57,583 nt of DNA from NCBI GenBank assembly GCA_009377395.1, contig WHUB01000012.1, forward strand, positions 1 to 57,583. The letters are read 5' to 3'. Shown here piece after piece: positions 28,417 to 38,146 of this stretch. The translations under genes and the position numbers were made by a program. The notes beneath the pieces were generated by a model that saw only the letters and a list, made by a program, of their open reading frames with translations, did not search any database and was not told the origin of the DNA. Source of the DNA: Actinophytocola sp. GTDB taxonomy: Bacteria > Actinomycetota > Actinomycetes > Mycobacteriales > Pseudonocardiaceae. The stretch's first letter is position 1. The number at the start of each line of letters is the position of its first letter.

Positions 28417-29625
28417 TTACTTCAGCTCGCTGCTGCTCTTGCCCAGCAGCCGCCGAGCGATGATCAACTGCTGGATCTGCTGGGTGCCCTCGAAGATGTC
28501 CAGGATCTTCGAGTCGCGGCTCCACTTCTCCAGCAGCGAGTCCTCGCTGTAGCCGAGTGTGCCGCACAGCTCGACGCACTTGAGCGTGATGTCCACAACG
28601 GACCGACCGGCCTTCGCCTTGGACATTGACGCCTCGACCGAGTTCGGCTTGCGGTTGTCGGCCATCCACGCCGCCGACAGCGTCAGCATGTGCGCGGCCT
28701 CGTAGTCGGCCTCCAGCTGCAGGTACGTCGCCGCCGCCGCGGGCTGGACGTTGGCGGGCTTGTCGTAGTCGACCGTGATCCCGGCCTCGGACAGAATCCG
28801 CGCGGTCTCCTCCAGCGCCGCGCGGGCGAGACCGACCGCCATCGCCGCGACGAGCGGCCGGGTGTTGTCGAAGGTCTCCATGACCCCGGCGAAGCCCTTT
28901 TTGGTGTCGATCTCGGGGCTGCCGAGCAGGTTCTCCTTCGGCACCCGGCAGTTGTCCAGTCGGATCACGGCGGTGTCGGACGCCTTGATGCCGAGCTTGT
29001 GCTCGAGTCGCTCCACCGTGATGCCCGGCCGCGACTTCTCCACCACGAACGACTTGATCGCCGCGCGCCCGACCGACTTGTCCAGCGTCGCCCACACCAC
29101 GACCGAGTCGGCACGCTCACCGGCGGTCACGAAGATCTTCTCGCCGTTGAGCACATACTCGTCGCCGTCGAGCACCGCCGTGGTCGACACCGCCGCCGAG
29201 TCCGAACCGAACTCCGGCTCGGTGATCGCCATCGCCGACCAGGTGCCCTTGAACCGTTCGAGCTGCTCGTCGTTGGCGACCGACGCGATCGCGGCGTTGC
29301 CGAGTCCCTGCCGCGGCATCGACAGCAGCAGCGCGACGTCGCCCCAGCACATCTCTATCGTGCCGAGCACGGTGCGCAGGTTCGCCCCGTTCACGTTGCC
29401 GCCTTTGTCGCCGTTCTCGTCGCGGCGCACACCCGACGCCCCGGCGCCGCCCTCGCCGGACTCGTTCAGCCCGTCGACCAGCGCGGCGAAGGTGTCCAGC
29501 TCCTTCGGGTAGGCGTGCTCGGCGCGGTCGTACTTGCGCGAGATCGGCCGGAACACCTCGGACGCGGCCTGGTACGCCTGGTTGATCAGCGGCTTGGCCT
29601 TGGCGGGAACCTCGAGGTTGATCAT
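28417..29625 (-). CDS. fadE23: Acyl-CoA dehydrogenase, FadE23-like
   Basis: 402 aa, matching the length and arrangement of mycobacterial FadE23. Seen: AMAITEPEFGSDSAAVSTTA (FAD/substrate site), GEKIFVTAGERADSVVVWATL, LGIKASDTAVIRLDNCRVP and METFDNTRPLVAAMAVGLARAAL. The C-terminus ILDIFEGTQQIQQLIIARRLL carries the catalytic Glu and FAD-binding Gln. The start ATG 29625 has AGGAG 10 bases upstream and overlaps the stop of fadE24 (ATGA). Mycobacterial FadE pairs encoded side by side are known to form alpha2-beta2 enzymes, which this pair probably also does. Confidence 0.9.
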   Translation of the reverse strand: MINLEVPAKAKPLINQAYQAASEVFRPISRKYDRAEHAYPKELDTFAALVDGLNESGEGGAGASGVRRDENGDKGGNVNGANLRTVLGTIEMCWGDVALLLSMPRQGLGNAAIASVANDEQLERFKGTWSAMAITEPEFGSDSAAVSTTAVLDGDEYVLNGEKIFVTAGERADSVVVWATLDKSVGRAAIKSFVVEKSRPGITVERLEHKLGIKASDTAVIRLDNCRVPKENLLGSPEIDTKKGFAGVMETFDNTRPLVAAMAVGLARAALEETARILSEAGITVDYDKPANVQPAAAATYLQLEADYEAAHMLTLSAAWMADNRKPNSVEASMSKAKAGRSVVDITLKCVELCGTLGYSEDSLLEKWSRDSKILDIFEGTQQIQQLIIARRLLGKSSSELK

Positions 29626-30986
29626 GCGAGGACAGCTCCTTCCATGACGCCGACCGCGCGCAGGTCGCGGTACCAGCGTTCGACGGGGTGCTCCTTGGTG
29701 AACCCGTGCCCACCGAGCAACTGCACACCGGCGCTGCCGATCCACATGCCCTTGTCGGTGGCCAGCTTGCGGGCGAGTGCGACCTCGCGGGCGTAGGGCT
29801 TGCCCTGCTCGGCGCGCGCGGCCGCCTTGAGCGTCAGCAGCCGGATGCTCTCCAGTTCGATCGCGATGTCGGCGACCTGGAACGCCACGCCCTGCCGGTG
29901 GCTGATCGGCTCGCCGAACGCGACCCGCTCGTTGACGTACGGGATCACGTAGTCGAGCACCGCCTTGCCGGTTCCGGCCGCCAGCGCGCACCACGCCAGC
30001 CGGGACAGCCGCACGACCTCGGTGAACACCGCGGGGTCGCCACCACCGAGCAGCGCGGAAGCGCCGACGCTGACCTTGCTCAGGTGCAGCTTGCCGGTCG
30101 CGGCACCGCGCAGGCCCATCGCCGGGTCGGACTCCACCGACACCCCCGGCGTCGACGACTCGACGAGGAACAGCGCGGGGCCACGGCCCTCCAGGTTGGC
30201 CGAGACCAGGAACAGCTCGGCGGCACCGGCGCGGGGGACGAGCGCCTTGACGCCGTCGAGCTGGTAGCCCTTCGGCGTGCGCTTGGCCGTCGTGGCCGGC
30301 TTGGCCGGGTCGAACAGCGCGGTCGGCTCGGCCAGCGCGAGCGCGGCGGCGGGCACGTTCTCGCCCGCGAACTCCGGCAGGTAGGTGGCCTGCTGGTCGG
30401 CGTCGCCCCACTGCGTCAGCGCGGTGCTGACAGCCGACGGCGCGAGGACGGCGACGGCCAGCCCCATGTCGCCGTGCGCGAGCGCCTCGGCGACCAGGAC
30501 GTTGGTGGTGACCGAGCGTTCGGTACCGAACCCGCCCAGCTCCTCGGGGATGCCGAACGCGCCGATGCCCAGCTCGGCGGCCCGGTTGAGCAGGCCGTCC
30601 GGCGGGGCCAGTTTCGCGTCGGCGTCGTGGGCGGCGGGCCGCAGCTGCTCGGCGGCGAACTCGCGCACCGTCTCCACGATCATCTGCTGCTCTTCGGTCG
30701 GCTCGAGGTCGAACAGCCCGGTGTCCTGGGCCGGGGCGAGCCGGGCCGGCTTGTCGAGCTTCTTGCCCGGGCTGAAGCCGCGGCTGGCCGCGCCCGCCGC
30801 GCGGAAACCGTGCTTGACCGACGTCGTGACCGCCTTCTCGAACGGCTTGCGCAGCCCAATCCGGTCGATGACCTGCGAGCTCGAGATCTTGGTCAGGGTC
30901 GCGAGGCCGAATCCCATCGCGTCACGCTTCTTCGGCGGAGGCCCGCCTTGCTTGTTTCCCGCTCCCGCGGGCTGAGCGCTAGACAC
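29622..30986 (-). CDS. fadE24: Acyl-CoA dehydrogenase, FadE24-like partner subunit
   Basis: About 454 aa. It carries an N-terminal basic extension of roughly 80 residues (ISSSQVIDRIGLRKPFEKAV) before the dehydrogenase fold that begins LEPTEEQQMIVETVREFAAEQLRP. The FAD region is less canonical than in FadE23: the mid-domain reads AAALALAEPTALFDP rather than T-E-P-x-x-G-S-D. The protein ends soon after YRDLRAVGVMEGAVLA, so the last FAD-binding helix is short. This fits a subunit that shares active sites with FadE23. GTG 30986 has GGGAG 7 bases upstream; GTG 30992 is too close to it. A tandem TetR gene lies 122 bases upstream. Confidence 0.88.
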   Translation of the reverse strand: MSSAQPAGAGNKQGGPPPKKRDAMGFGLATLTKISSSQVIDRIGLRKPFEKAVTTSVKHGFRAAGAASRGFSPGKKLDKPARLAPAQDTGLFDLEPTEEQQMIVETVREFAAEQLRPAAHDADAKLAPPDGLLNRAAELGIGAFGIPEELGGFGTERSVTTNVLVAEALAHGDMGLAVAVLAPSAVSTALTQWGDADQQATYLPEFAGENVPAAALALAEPTALFDPAKPATTAKRTPKGYQLDGVKALVPRAGAAELFLVSANLEGRGPALFLVESSTPGVSVESDPAMGLRGAATGKLHLSKVSVGASALLGGGDPAVFTEVVRLSRLAWCALAAGTGKAVLDYVIPYVNERVAFGEPISHRQGVAFQVADIAIELESIRLLTLKAAARAEQGKPYAREVALARKLATDKGMWIGSAGVQLLGGHGFTKEHPVERWYRDLRAVGVMEGAVLA

Positions 30987-31021
30987 AGTCACTCTCCCAT
31001 TGGCCGCAGGCGGCCCGTCGC

Positions 31022-31044
31022 TTACCTACTCGTGAGTAAAGTAA
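31022..31044. promoter_or_regulatory. Palindrome in the fadE24 promoter region
   Basis: TACTC-GT-GAGTA (31027-31038) inside an AT-richer block TTAC...GTAA, 36-58 bases before the fadE24 start and between it and the tandem TetR gene. Its position and symmetry suit a TetR operator; which TetR binds is not known. Confidence 0.45.
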
Positions 31045-31108
31045 ACCCTGCGGGCAGCAGTGCGCCACTCGGGTGGCGCAGCTAACGCCCCCATGCGGGT
31101 GAGTCTCG

Positions 31109-32296
31109 TCAGTGCGGCAGGCCGAGCGCGACGGCCATGATGGTGGCGAGTTCGGTGTGCAGGTTCGGGCGAGCCGCCAGCCGCCCGGTGTGGATGAGGT
31201 CGTTGGCGATGGTCAGCGCCATGTGCACGACCACCCTGCCCTCACCCGCGCCGAGCTCCGGCCGGACCGTGCGCAGCAGGTGCGTCCACTCGGCCACGTA
31301 GTCCCGCTGCACCCGCTTCAGCTCGGCGCGATCGGCCTCGGAGAGCGCGCTGACCTGGCTCGACGCCGTCATCAGGTCCGCCGAGCGCACCATCGTCTCG
31401 ATGTAGGAGGCGACCAGCCCGCGCAGCGCGTCCGCCTCGCACGTCGCCGTGCGCGCGACCGCGAGCCTGCCGAACTCCAGCTGCTGCGCGATCCGGTTGG
31501 CCGCCGCCATGAACAACGCCGCTTTGCTGGGGAAGTGCCGGTACACGCTGGGTCCGCTGATGCCGGCGGCCGCGCCGATGTCCTCCATGCTGACGTCGTG
31601 GAAGCCGCGGTCCTGGAACAACGTGCTCGCCGCCGTGATCAGCTCGTCCTTACGCGAGGTACGCAGGACGGCCGACTCCTTCGCCGTCTCCTGGGTCGCC
31701 GTCAGCCGCTGCTCGACCGGCAGCGTGGTGTGCAGCACGGCGCGCGCGCACTCGATCAGCAGCGGGGTGTAGCGCCGCTTGGCGACGCGGGTGGAGTGCA
31801 CGGCGGTGCTGCCGAACACGCTCAGCGCCGCGAAGCACAGCAGGTCGGCGTCGCGTTCGGCCAGTTCGGGCCGCACCGCGCGCAGCGTCGTGCTCCACTT
31901 GCCGATCAACGTGCCGGAGCGCCTGCGCACCTCCCGCTGGTGCTCCGGGCTGAGGTTGCGCCGCTCCCAGCGCCACAGCGACGCGACGTCGCGGTGGTCG
32001 ACCGACATCGTGGCCAGCCGCCGCAGCAGCGCGTCCACCTGATTCGGGACTGGCTTATCGCCGTCGGCGAGCGCACGCTGGGTGGTGGCGATGAGCTCGT
32101 CGATCCCGCCCAGCACGACGTGCGCGAGGATCGCTTGCTTGTCGGAGAAGTGCCGATACAGCGCGGGTCCCGTGATCCCGGCCGCCGACGCGATGTCGGT
32201 GATGCCGACCTCGTGGTAGCCGCGCGCGCAGAACAACTCGGCCGCGACGGCGGCCAGCTGCTCCTTGCGGCTCTGCACGGTGTTCACAGTCGGCAT
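31109..32296 (-). CDS. Tandem-domain TetR-family regulator (Mce3R-like architecture)
   Basis: About 395 aa, twice the usual TetR size, with two complete TetR modules in one chain. First helix-turn-helix: SRKEQLAAVAAELFCARGYHEVGITDIASAAGITGPALYRHF at about 10-50. Second: SRKDELITAASTLFQDRGFHDVSMEDIGAAAGISGPSVYRHF at about 215-255. Each is followed by its own helical ligand domain. The architecture and length match mycobacterial Mce3R, a repressor of lipid/sterol genes. It sits between fadE24-fadE23 (same strand, downstream) and divergent fadA-fadB, so it probably controls one or both. ATG 32296 is favoured over the frame's first ATG at 32338, which adds an unconserved stretch. Confidence 0.88.
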   Translation of the reverse strand: MPTVNTVQSRKEQLAAVAAELFCARGYHEVGITDIASAAGITGPALYRHFSDKQAILAHVVLGGIDELIATTQRALADGDKPVPNQVDALLRRLATMSVDHRDVASLWRWERRNLSPEHQREVRRRSGTLIGKWSTTLRAVRPELAERDADLLCFAALSVFGSTAVHSTRVAKRRYTPLLIECARAVLHTTLPVEQRLTATQETAKESAVLRTSRKDELITAASTLFQDRGFHDVSMEDIGAAAGISGPSVYRHFPSKAALFMAAANRIAQQLEFGRLAVARTATCEADALRGLVASYIETMVRSADLMTASSQVSALSEADRAELKRVQRDYVAEWTHLLRTVRPELGAGEGRVVVHMALTIANDLIHTGRLAARPNLHTELATIMAVALGLPH

Positions 32297-32347
32297 AGTG
32301 AACCAACTGTAGCGTGCGATCGGCGTATGACAAGCCACCCGTACCCA

Positions 32348-32378
32348 TTGACAACAGCGGAAATGCCGTCACTATGTT
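32348..32378 (+). promoter_or_regulatory. Candidate promoter of fadA-fadB
   Basis: TTGACA at 32348-32353 and TATGTT at 32373-32378, 19 bases apart (a little long), 66 bases before the fadA start. A partly symmetric TTAGTGAGCATTA overlaps the -10 end and could be an operator. Confidence 0.4.
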
Positions 32379-32443
32379 AGTGAGCATTAGCGCCATCCAT
32401 GGAGCAGCGTGGGTTCGCCAGCGGCAAGGAAGGAAAGATTGGC

Positions 32444-33655
<1,212 letters not shown>

Positions 33656-33675
33656 GTAGCGAGGGAAATCAAGAC

Positions 33676-35838
33676 ATGACTGAAGCGAAGACCATCCGTT
33701 GGGAGAAGGACTCCGACGGCGTCGTCGTGCTCACGCTCGACGACCCCAAGCAGTCGGCGAACACGATGAACGCCGACCACATCGAGTCGATGGGCGTCAT
33801 CCTGGACCGGCTGGAGTCCGAAAAGGACGACATCACCGGGGTAGTGATCACCTCGGCGAAGAAAACCTTCTTCGCGGGCGGTGACCTCAACGACCTGATC
33901 AAGGCGCGCAAGGAAGACGCGCCGCAGCTGATGGAACACGTCACGCTGCTCAAGTCCCAGCTGCGCAGGCTGGAGACGCTGGGCAAGCCGGTCGTCGCCG
34001 CGATCAACGGCGCCGCGCTCGGCGGCGGCCTCGAGATCGCGCTGGCGTGCCACCACCGCATCGTGGCCGACGTCAAGGGCGTGCAGATCGGCTTCCCCGA
34101 GGTCACGCTCGGCCTGCTGCCCGGCGCCGGTGGCGTCACCCGCACCGTGCGGATGCTCGGCATCCAGGACGCGGTGATGAACTGGCTGGCGCAGGGCCAG
34201 CGCCGCAAGGCCGCCGACGCCAAGGAGAAGGGCCTCGTCGACGAGCTCGTGTCCAGTGTGGACGAGCTGCTGCCGAAGGCGAAGGAGTGGATCAGAGCGA
34301 ACTCGGAGGCCGCGCAGCCGTGGGACGTCAAGGACAAGGTCCCCGGCGGCACGCCGTCCAACCCGAAGTTCGCCGCGAACCTGCCCGCTTTCCCGGCGAA
34401 TCTGCGTAAGCAGCTCAAGGGTGCGCCGATGCCTGCGCCGAGGGCGATCCTGTCGTCGGCCGTCGAGGGGTCCCAAGTGGACTTCGAGAACGCCCAGCTG
34501 ATCGAGAGCCGTTACTTCGTGGACCTGGTCACCGGCCAGACGTCGAAGAACATGATCAAGGCGTTCTTCTTCGACCTGAACCACATCAACGGCGGCGGCT
34601 CGCGGCCGGACGGTTACGAGCAGCACACCGTGCGCAAGGTCGGTGTGCTCGGCGCCGGGATGATGGGCGCCGGGATCGCCTACGTGTCGGCCAAGGCGGG
34701 CATGGAGGTCGTGCTCAAGGACGTCTCGCAGGAGAACGCCGAGAAGGGCAAGGGTTACGCGGTCAAGCTGGAGGAGAAGGCGCTCAAGCGGGGCAAGACC
34801 ACGCAGGAGAAGTCGGACGCGCTGCTGAACCGCATCACGCCGGCCGCCGACCCGGCCGCGCTCGAAGGCGTCGACTTCGTGATCGAGGCCGTCTTCGAGA
34901 GCCAAGACCTCAAGCACAAGGTGTTCCAGGAGATCGAGGACGTCGTCAACCCGGACGCGGTGCTGGGCTCCAACACCTCCACGCTGCCGATCACCGGCCT
35001 GGCGACCGGTGTGAAGCGGCAGGAGGACTTCATCGGCATCCACTTCTTCTCGCCGGTGGACAAGATGCCGCTGGTGGAGATCATCTGCGGGGAGAAGACC
35101 TCCGACGCCACGCTGGCGAAGGTGTTCGACTACACGCAGGCGATCAAGAAGACGCCGATCGTCGTCAACGACAGCCGGGGCTTCTTCACCAGCCGCGTGA
35201 TCGGCACGTTCATCAACGAGGCGCTGGCCGCCGTCGGTGAGGGCGTCGAGCCGTCCACCATCGAGCAGGCCGGGTCGCAGGCCGGGTTCCCGGCGCCGCC
35301 GCTGCAACTCTCGGATGAGCTGGCGCTGACGCTGATGCAGAAGATCCGGCAGGAGACCAGGGCCGGGGTCGAGGCGGCCGGTGGCACCTGGACGCCGCAC
35401 GGCTCCGAGGCCGTCGTCGACCGGATGGTGGACGAGTTCGAGCGCAAGGGCCGCGCCGCGGGTGCTGGGTTCTACGAGTACGAGGACGGCAAGCGCGCCG
35501 GTCTGTGGCCGGGACTGCGGGAGGCGTTCAAGTCTGGCTCCGGCGAGGTGCCGTTCAAGGACCTGCAGGAGCGGATGCTGTTCATCCAGGCGGTCGAGAC
35601 GGTGCGCTGCTTCGACGAGGGCGTGCTCAACTCGATCCCCGACGCCAACATCGGCTCGATCTTCGGCATCGGCTTCCCGCCGTGGACCGGTGGCGTGATC
35701 CAGTACATCAACCAGTACGAGGGCGAGCTGCAGGGCTTCGTCGACCGGGCGCGTGAGCTCGCGGCGAAGTACGGCCCGCAGTTCGAGCCGCCGCAGTCGC
35801 TGGTCGACAAGGCGGCCAAGGGCGAGATCTACGAGTAA
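33676..35838 (+). CDS. fadB: 3-hydroxyacyl-CoA dehydrogenase / enoyl-CoA hydratase, FadB
   Basis: 720 aa, the length of mycobacterial FadB; alpha subunit of the trifunctional beta-oxidation enzyme. The N-terminal hydratase domain (about 1-200) has KKTFFAGGDLNDLIKA, AAINGAALGGGLEIALACH and the catalytic-Glu segment GFPEVTLGLLPGAGG. The NAD Rossmann motif VGVLGAGMMGAGIAYVSAKAG is near 320, followed by SNTSTLPITGLA and the dehydrogenase His in GIHFFSPVDKMPLVEII. C-terminal 3HCDH repeats include DSRGFFTSRVIGTFINEA. Start ATG has GAGGGAAA upstream. A strong terminator follows the gene. Confidence 0.96.
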   Translation: MTEAKTIRWEKDSDGVVVLTLDDPKQSANTMNADHIESMGVILDRLESEKDDITGVVITSAKKTFFAGGDLNDLIKARKEDAPQLMEHVTLLKSQLRRLETLGKPVVAAINGAALGGGLEIALACHHRIVADVKGVQIGFPEVTLGLLPGAGGVTRTVRMLGIQDAVMNWLAQGQRRKAADAKEKGLVDELVSSVDELLPKAKEWIRANSEAAQPWDVKDKVPGGTPSNPKFAANLPAFPANLRKQLKGAPMPAPRAILSSAVEGSQVDFENAQLIESRYFVDLVTGQTSKNMIKAFFFDLNHINGGGSRPDGYEQHTVRKVGVLGAGMMGAGIAYVSAKAGMEVVLKDVSQENAEKGKGYAVKLEEKALKRGKTTQEKSDALLNRITPAADPAALEGVDFVIEAVFESQDLKHKVFQEIEDVVNPDAVLGSNTSTLPITGLATGVKRQEDFIGIHFFSPVDKMPLVEIICGEKTSDATLAKVFDYTQAIKKTPIVVNDSRGFFTSRVIGTFINEALAAVGEGVEPSTIEQAGSQAGFPAPPLQLSDELALTLMQKIRQETRAGVEAAGGTWTPHGSEAVVDRMVDEFERKGRAAGAGFYEYEDGKRAGLWPGLREAFKSGSGEVPFKDLQERMLFIQAVETVRCFDEGVLNSIPDANIGSIFGIGFPPWTGGVIQYINQYEGELQGFVDRARELAAKYGPQFEPPQSLVDKAAKGEIYE

Positions 35839-35854
35839 GCGATCGCTTCGGCGC

Positions 35855-35886
35855 AAGGCCCGGGCACCCGTTGGTGCCCGGGCCTT
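35855..35886. terminator. Bidirectional intrinsic-type terminator after fadB
   Basis: A perfect 14-bp stem AAGGCCCGGGCACC (35855-35868) / GGTGCCCGGGCCTT (35873-35886) with loop CGTT, 16 bases past the fadB stop and 8 bases before the stop of the convergent TetR gene. The A/T ends of the stem give a short U-run on both strands. Confidence 0.9.
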
Positions 35887-35894
35887 CGTGGTGT

Positions 35895-36500
35895 CTAGGG
35901 TGCGCGCAGCCCGGTGAGCATGCGCCGCATGACGTCGGCGCACTCGGTCTTGAGCCGCGGCCGGTCGGCTTCGGGCGTGTCGGCCATGGCCATTCCGGCG
36001 GCGCCGAAGATCTGGAAGACGAACTTCACCGTGGTGTCGATCGCCTTCGGTTCGATGTACCCGGCCTCGATCAGCATGGTCATCGACGCCTTGACCAGCC
36101 CGAGTGCGTACTTCTCCTCGCACTCCTTCCAGCCCGTCAAACCGAGCGCTGCCGGGCCTTCCTGCCAGGCCAGCTTGGTGTAGACGGGATCCAGACACAG
36201 CTCGAGGAAGGTGTCGATCGCGGCGAGCGAGCCTTCCCACGGGTCGTCGTGCTCGGCGACCGTTGCGGTGATCCGCTCGGTCATGTGCCGTTCCTGCTCG
36301 TCAAACACCGCCTCGAACAGCGCCTGCTTGCCCGCGAAGTGGTGGTAGACCGCGCCGCGGGTGACCTGCGCTGCCGCCGCGACGTCCTCCAACGACGTCG
36401 CGGCGAACCCATGCTCGGCGAACAGCGTCGTCGCCGCGTCGACGATCGCGGCCCGCGTCGCCTCGGCGTACATCTCCCGGCGTGACTTGACGTTTGCCAT
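35895..36500 (-). CDS. TetR-family regulator divergent from a P450 operon
   Basis: 201 aa. N-terminal helix-turn-helix ATRAAIVDAATTLFAEHGFAATSLEDVAAAAQVTRGAVYHHFAGKQALFEAVF; ligand domain with ALGLTGWKECEEKYALGLVKASM. It belongs to the TetR group with an RGAVYHHF recognition helix. A near-perfect operator palindrome lies directly upstream, between this gene and the small protein/P450 pair, so autoregulation and repression of the P450 operon are likely. The start at 36500 lacks a good ribosome site, but upstream sequence in frame is not TetR-like. Confidence 0.87.
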   Translation of the reverse strand: MANVKSRREMYAEATRAAIVDAATTLFAEHGFAATSLEDVAAAAQVTRGAVYHHFAGKQALFEAVFDEQERHMTERITATVAEHDDPWEGSLAAIDTFLELCLDPVYTKLAWQEGPAALGLTGWKECEEKYALGLVKASMTMLIEAGYIEPKAIDTTVKFVFQIFGAAGMAMADTPEADRPRLKTECADVMRRMLTGLRAP

Positions 36501-36512
36501 ACCCCGAGTATA

Positions 36513-36535
36513 TTCACATACACAGGGTATGTGAA
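36513..36535. promoter_or_regulatory. TetR operator between the TetR and P450 genes
   Basis: Perfect 9-bp inverted repeat TTCACATAC (36513-36521) / GTATGTGAA (36527-36535) separated by 5 bases, 13 bases upstream of the TetR start and 23 bases upstream of the small-protein start. It is in the only AT-rich stretch here and is the expected operator of the adjacent repressor. Confidence 0.75.
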
Positions 36536-36557
36536 ATTCAGAGAGTAGGTGGAGGGA

Positions 36558-36887
36558 ATGGCAGGCTGGGAGCAAACGCACCGCCGCTACGAGCTGGTGT
36601 ATGCGGTTGCCGCTGACGTCGCACGCCGTGGACCAATGGCCATGGACGAGTGGCAGGCGCAGGTCGAGGCGGAGTACGGCAGCACGGACACCTTCTTGCT
36701 CGACGTCCGGCGCCGGTGGGACCTCGCCGTGACCGCGCGGCTGGACGGCAGGCGCTGCCAGCGGCTGGCTGCCGTCGAGGCGGAGGTCGGCCGCGCCAAT
36801 GCGGACCTGCGCGAAGTGCTGTCGGCGTTCGCCGACCACCCCGCGCTCACAGGCCGCACCAGGACCCCGGCGGTCAGCATCGCGTAA
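36558..36887 (+). CDS. Small uncharacterised helical protein encoded before a P450
   Basis: 109 aa. No signal peptide, no metal-binding Cys cluster (so not a ferredoxin) and no domain I recognise. Predicted to be almost all helical: RRYELVYAVAADVARRG, then MAMDEWQAQVEAEYG and two long amphipathic helices (RRWDLAVTARLDGRRCQRLAAVEAEVGRANADLREVLSAF). The tail is TRTPAVSIA. The start has GGTGGAGGGA immediately upstream. It precedes the P450 by 10 bases and probably shares its transcript. A role as a P450 accessory or small-molecule binder is only a guess. Confidence 0.7.
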   Translation: MAGWEQTHRRYELVYAVAADVARRGPMAMDEWQAQVEAEYGSTDTFLLDVRRRWDLAVTARLDGRRCQRLAAVEAEVGRANADLREVLSAFADHPALTGRTRTPAVSIA

Positions 36888-36897
36888 AGGAGGCGTC

Positions 36898-38115
36898 ATG
36901 TCCGAGGCAGTCGACACCGCGCTGTTCAACCCGTTCGCACCGGGGTTCACCGACGACCCGTACCCGCACTACGCGCGAGTGCGTGAGCAGACGGCGGCGT
37001 ACCAGCACCCGCTCGGGTTCTGGCTGGTCACCCGGTACGACGACGTCGCCACACTGCTGAAGTCGGGCAACTCCGTCGATGACGACAATCTCGCCGAGGG
37101 TCCGATGCGCGACCTGATTCGCTCGACCTACCAGCACGAGGGCGTGCACCTGCGGGGGAGTTCGATGCTGGACCGGGATCCGCCGGACCACACCCGGCTG
37201 CGGCGGCTGGTCGCCAAAGCCTTCACCGCCCGCGCGATCGAGCGGCTGCGGCCGCGTGTCGCCGCGCTGGTCGACGCCATGCTCGACGACGTCGCGGGTG
37301 CCGGGACGTTCGACCTGATCGAGACGCTCGCCTTCCCGCTGCCGTTCGCCGTGATCACCGAGATGCTGGGGATGCCGGACGTCGACACGGTGCGGCTGCG
37401 CGAGCTGACCGGCACGGTGGTGCGCTCGCTGGAGCCCGTCGTCGATCCGGAGCTGATGGCGCGCATCCAGGCCGCCGACGCCGAGCTGGCCGAGGTCGCC
37501 GCCGAGGGCATCGCGTGGAAGCGCCGCAATCCGGGTGACGACCTGCTGACCGCGCTGATCGAGGCGGAGGAAGATGGCGACCAGCTCACCGACGAGGACC
37601 TGATCGCCCAGGTCGCGCTGCTTTACGTCGCTGGCCACGAGACCACGGTGAACCTCATCGGCAACGGCGTGCACGCGCTGCTGCGGCACCCGGACCAGCA
37701 CGCGCGGCTGAGTGCGGAGCCCGGTCTGGCGGCGAACGCCGTCGAGGAGATGCTGCGCTACGACAGCCCGGTGCAGTCCAGCCGCCGGATCACGCTGGCG
37801 CCGTACCGGGTGGGCGACGTCGAAATCCCCGAGGGCTCGTTCGTGAACGCCTCCCTCGGCTCGGCGAATCGCGATGCCGCGCAGTGGGGTTCGGATGCTG
37901 ATGAGCTGCGGATCGACCGCGAGGGCGCGCGCAAACACGTGTCGTTCGGCGCGGGGCCGCACCACTGTCTCGGCGCCGCGCTGGCCCGGATGGAGGCCGC
38001 CGTGACGCTGGAACGGTTGATGGCGCGGCTGCCAGGGCTGGAGCCGGCGGGAGACGTCCGCTGGAACGGCAGGATCAACCTACGGGGGTTGGCGACGCTG
38101 CCGGTGTCGGGGTGA
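36898..38115 (+). CDS. Cytochrome P450
   Basis: 405 aa soluble bacterial P450. Conserved parts seen in order: the substrate-access DPPDHTRLRRLVAKAFT, I-helix oxygen-activating LLYVAGHETTVNLIGNG, K-helix ExxR in VEEMLRYDSP and the heme loop VSFGAGPHHCLGAALARME with the thiolate Cys. Family assignment below CYP level is not possible by eye. A strong AAAGGAGG lies 7 bases before the ATG. Controlled, by inference, by the divergent TetR through the palindrome at 36513. No ferredoxin or reductase gene is adjacent, so redox partners must come from elsewhere. Confidence 0.95.
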   Translation: MSEAVDTALFNPFAPGFTDDPYPHYARVREQTAAYQHPLGFWLVTRYDDVATLLKSGNSVDDDNLAEGPMRDLIRSTYQHEGVHLRGSSMLDRDPPDHTRLRRLVAKAFTARAIERLRPRVAALVDAMLDDVAGAGTFDLIETLAFPLPFAVITEMLGMPDVDTVRLRELTGTVVRSLEPVVDPELMARIQAADAELAEVAAEGIAWKRRNPGDDLLTALIEAEEDGDQLTDEDLIAQVALLYVAGHETTVNLIGNGVHALLRHPDQHARLSAEPGLAANAVEEMLRYDSPVQSSRRITLAPYRVGDVEIPEGSFVNASLGSANRDAAQWGSDADELRIDREGARKHVSFGAGPHHCLGAALARMEAAVTLERLMARLPGLEPAGDVRWNGRINLRGLATLPVSG

Positions 38116-38133
38116 GGGGCGACGTCTGCGGTG

Positions 38134-38146
38134 TATATTGTGATGT
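38134..38146 (+). promoter_or_regulatory. -10 box of a probable leaderless vapB transcript
   Basis: TATATT at 38134-38139 ends 7 bases before the vapB ATG at 38147, and no ribosome-binding site is present. This is the spacing expected when transcription starts at the A of the start codon. TGTAT is repeated 12 bases apart across the site, a possible antitoxin half-site. Confidence 0.5.

Noticed and set aside
28417..30411. A 664-codon single protein covering fadE23 and part of fadE24
   Set aside because: The N-terminal 262 codons are the wrong frame of fadE24; the real FadE23 start is ATG 29625 behind AGGAG.
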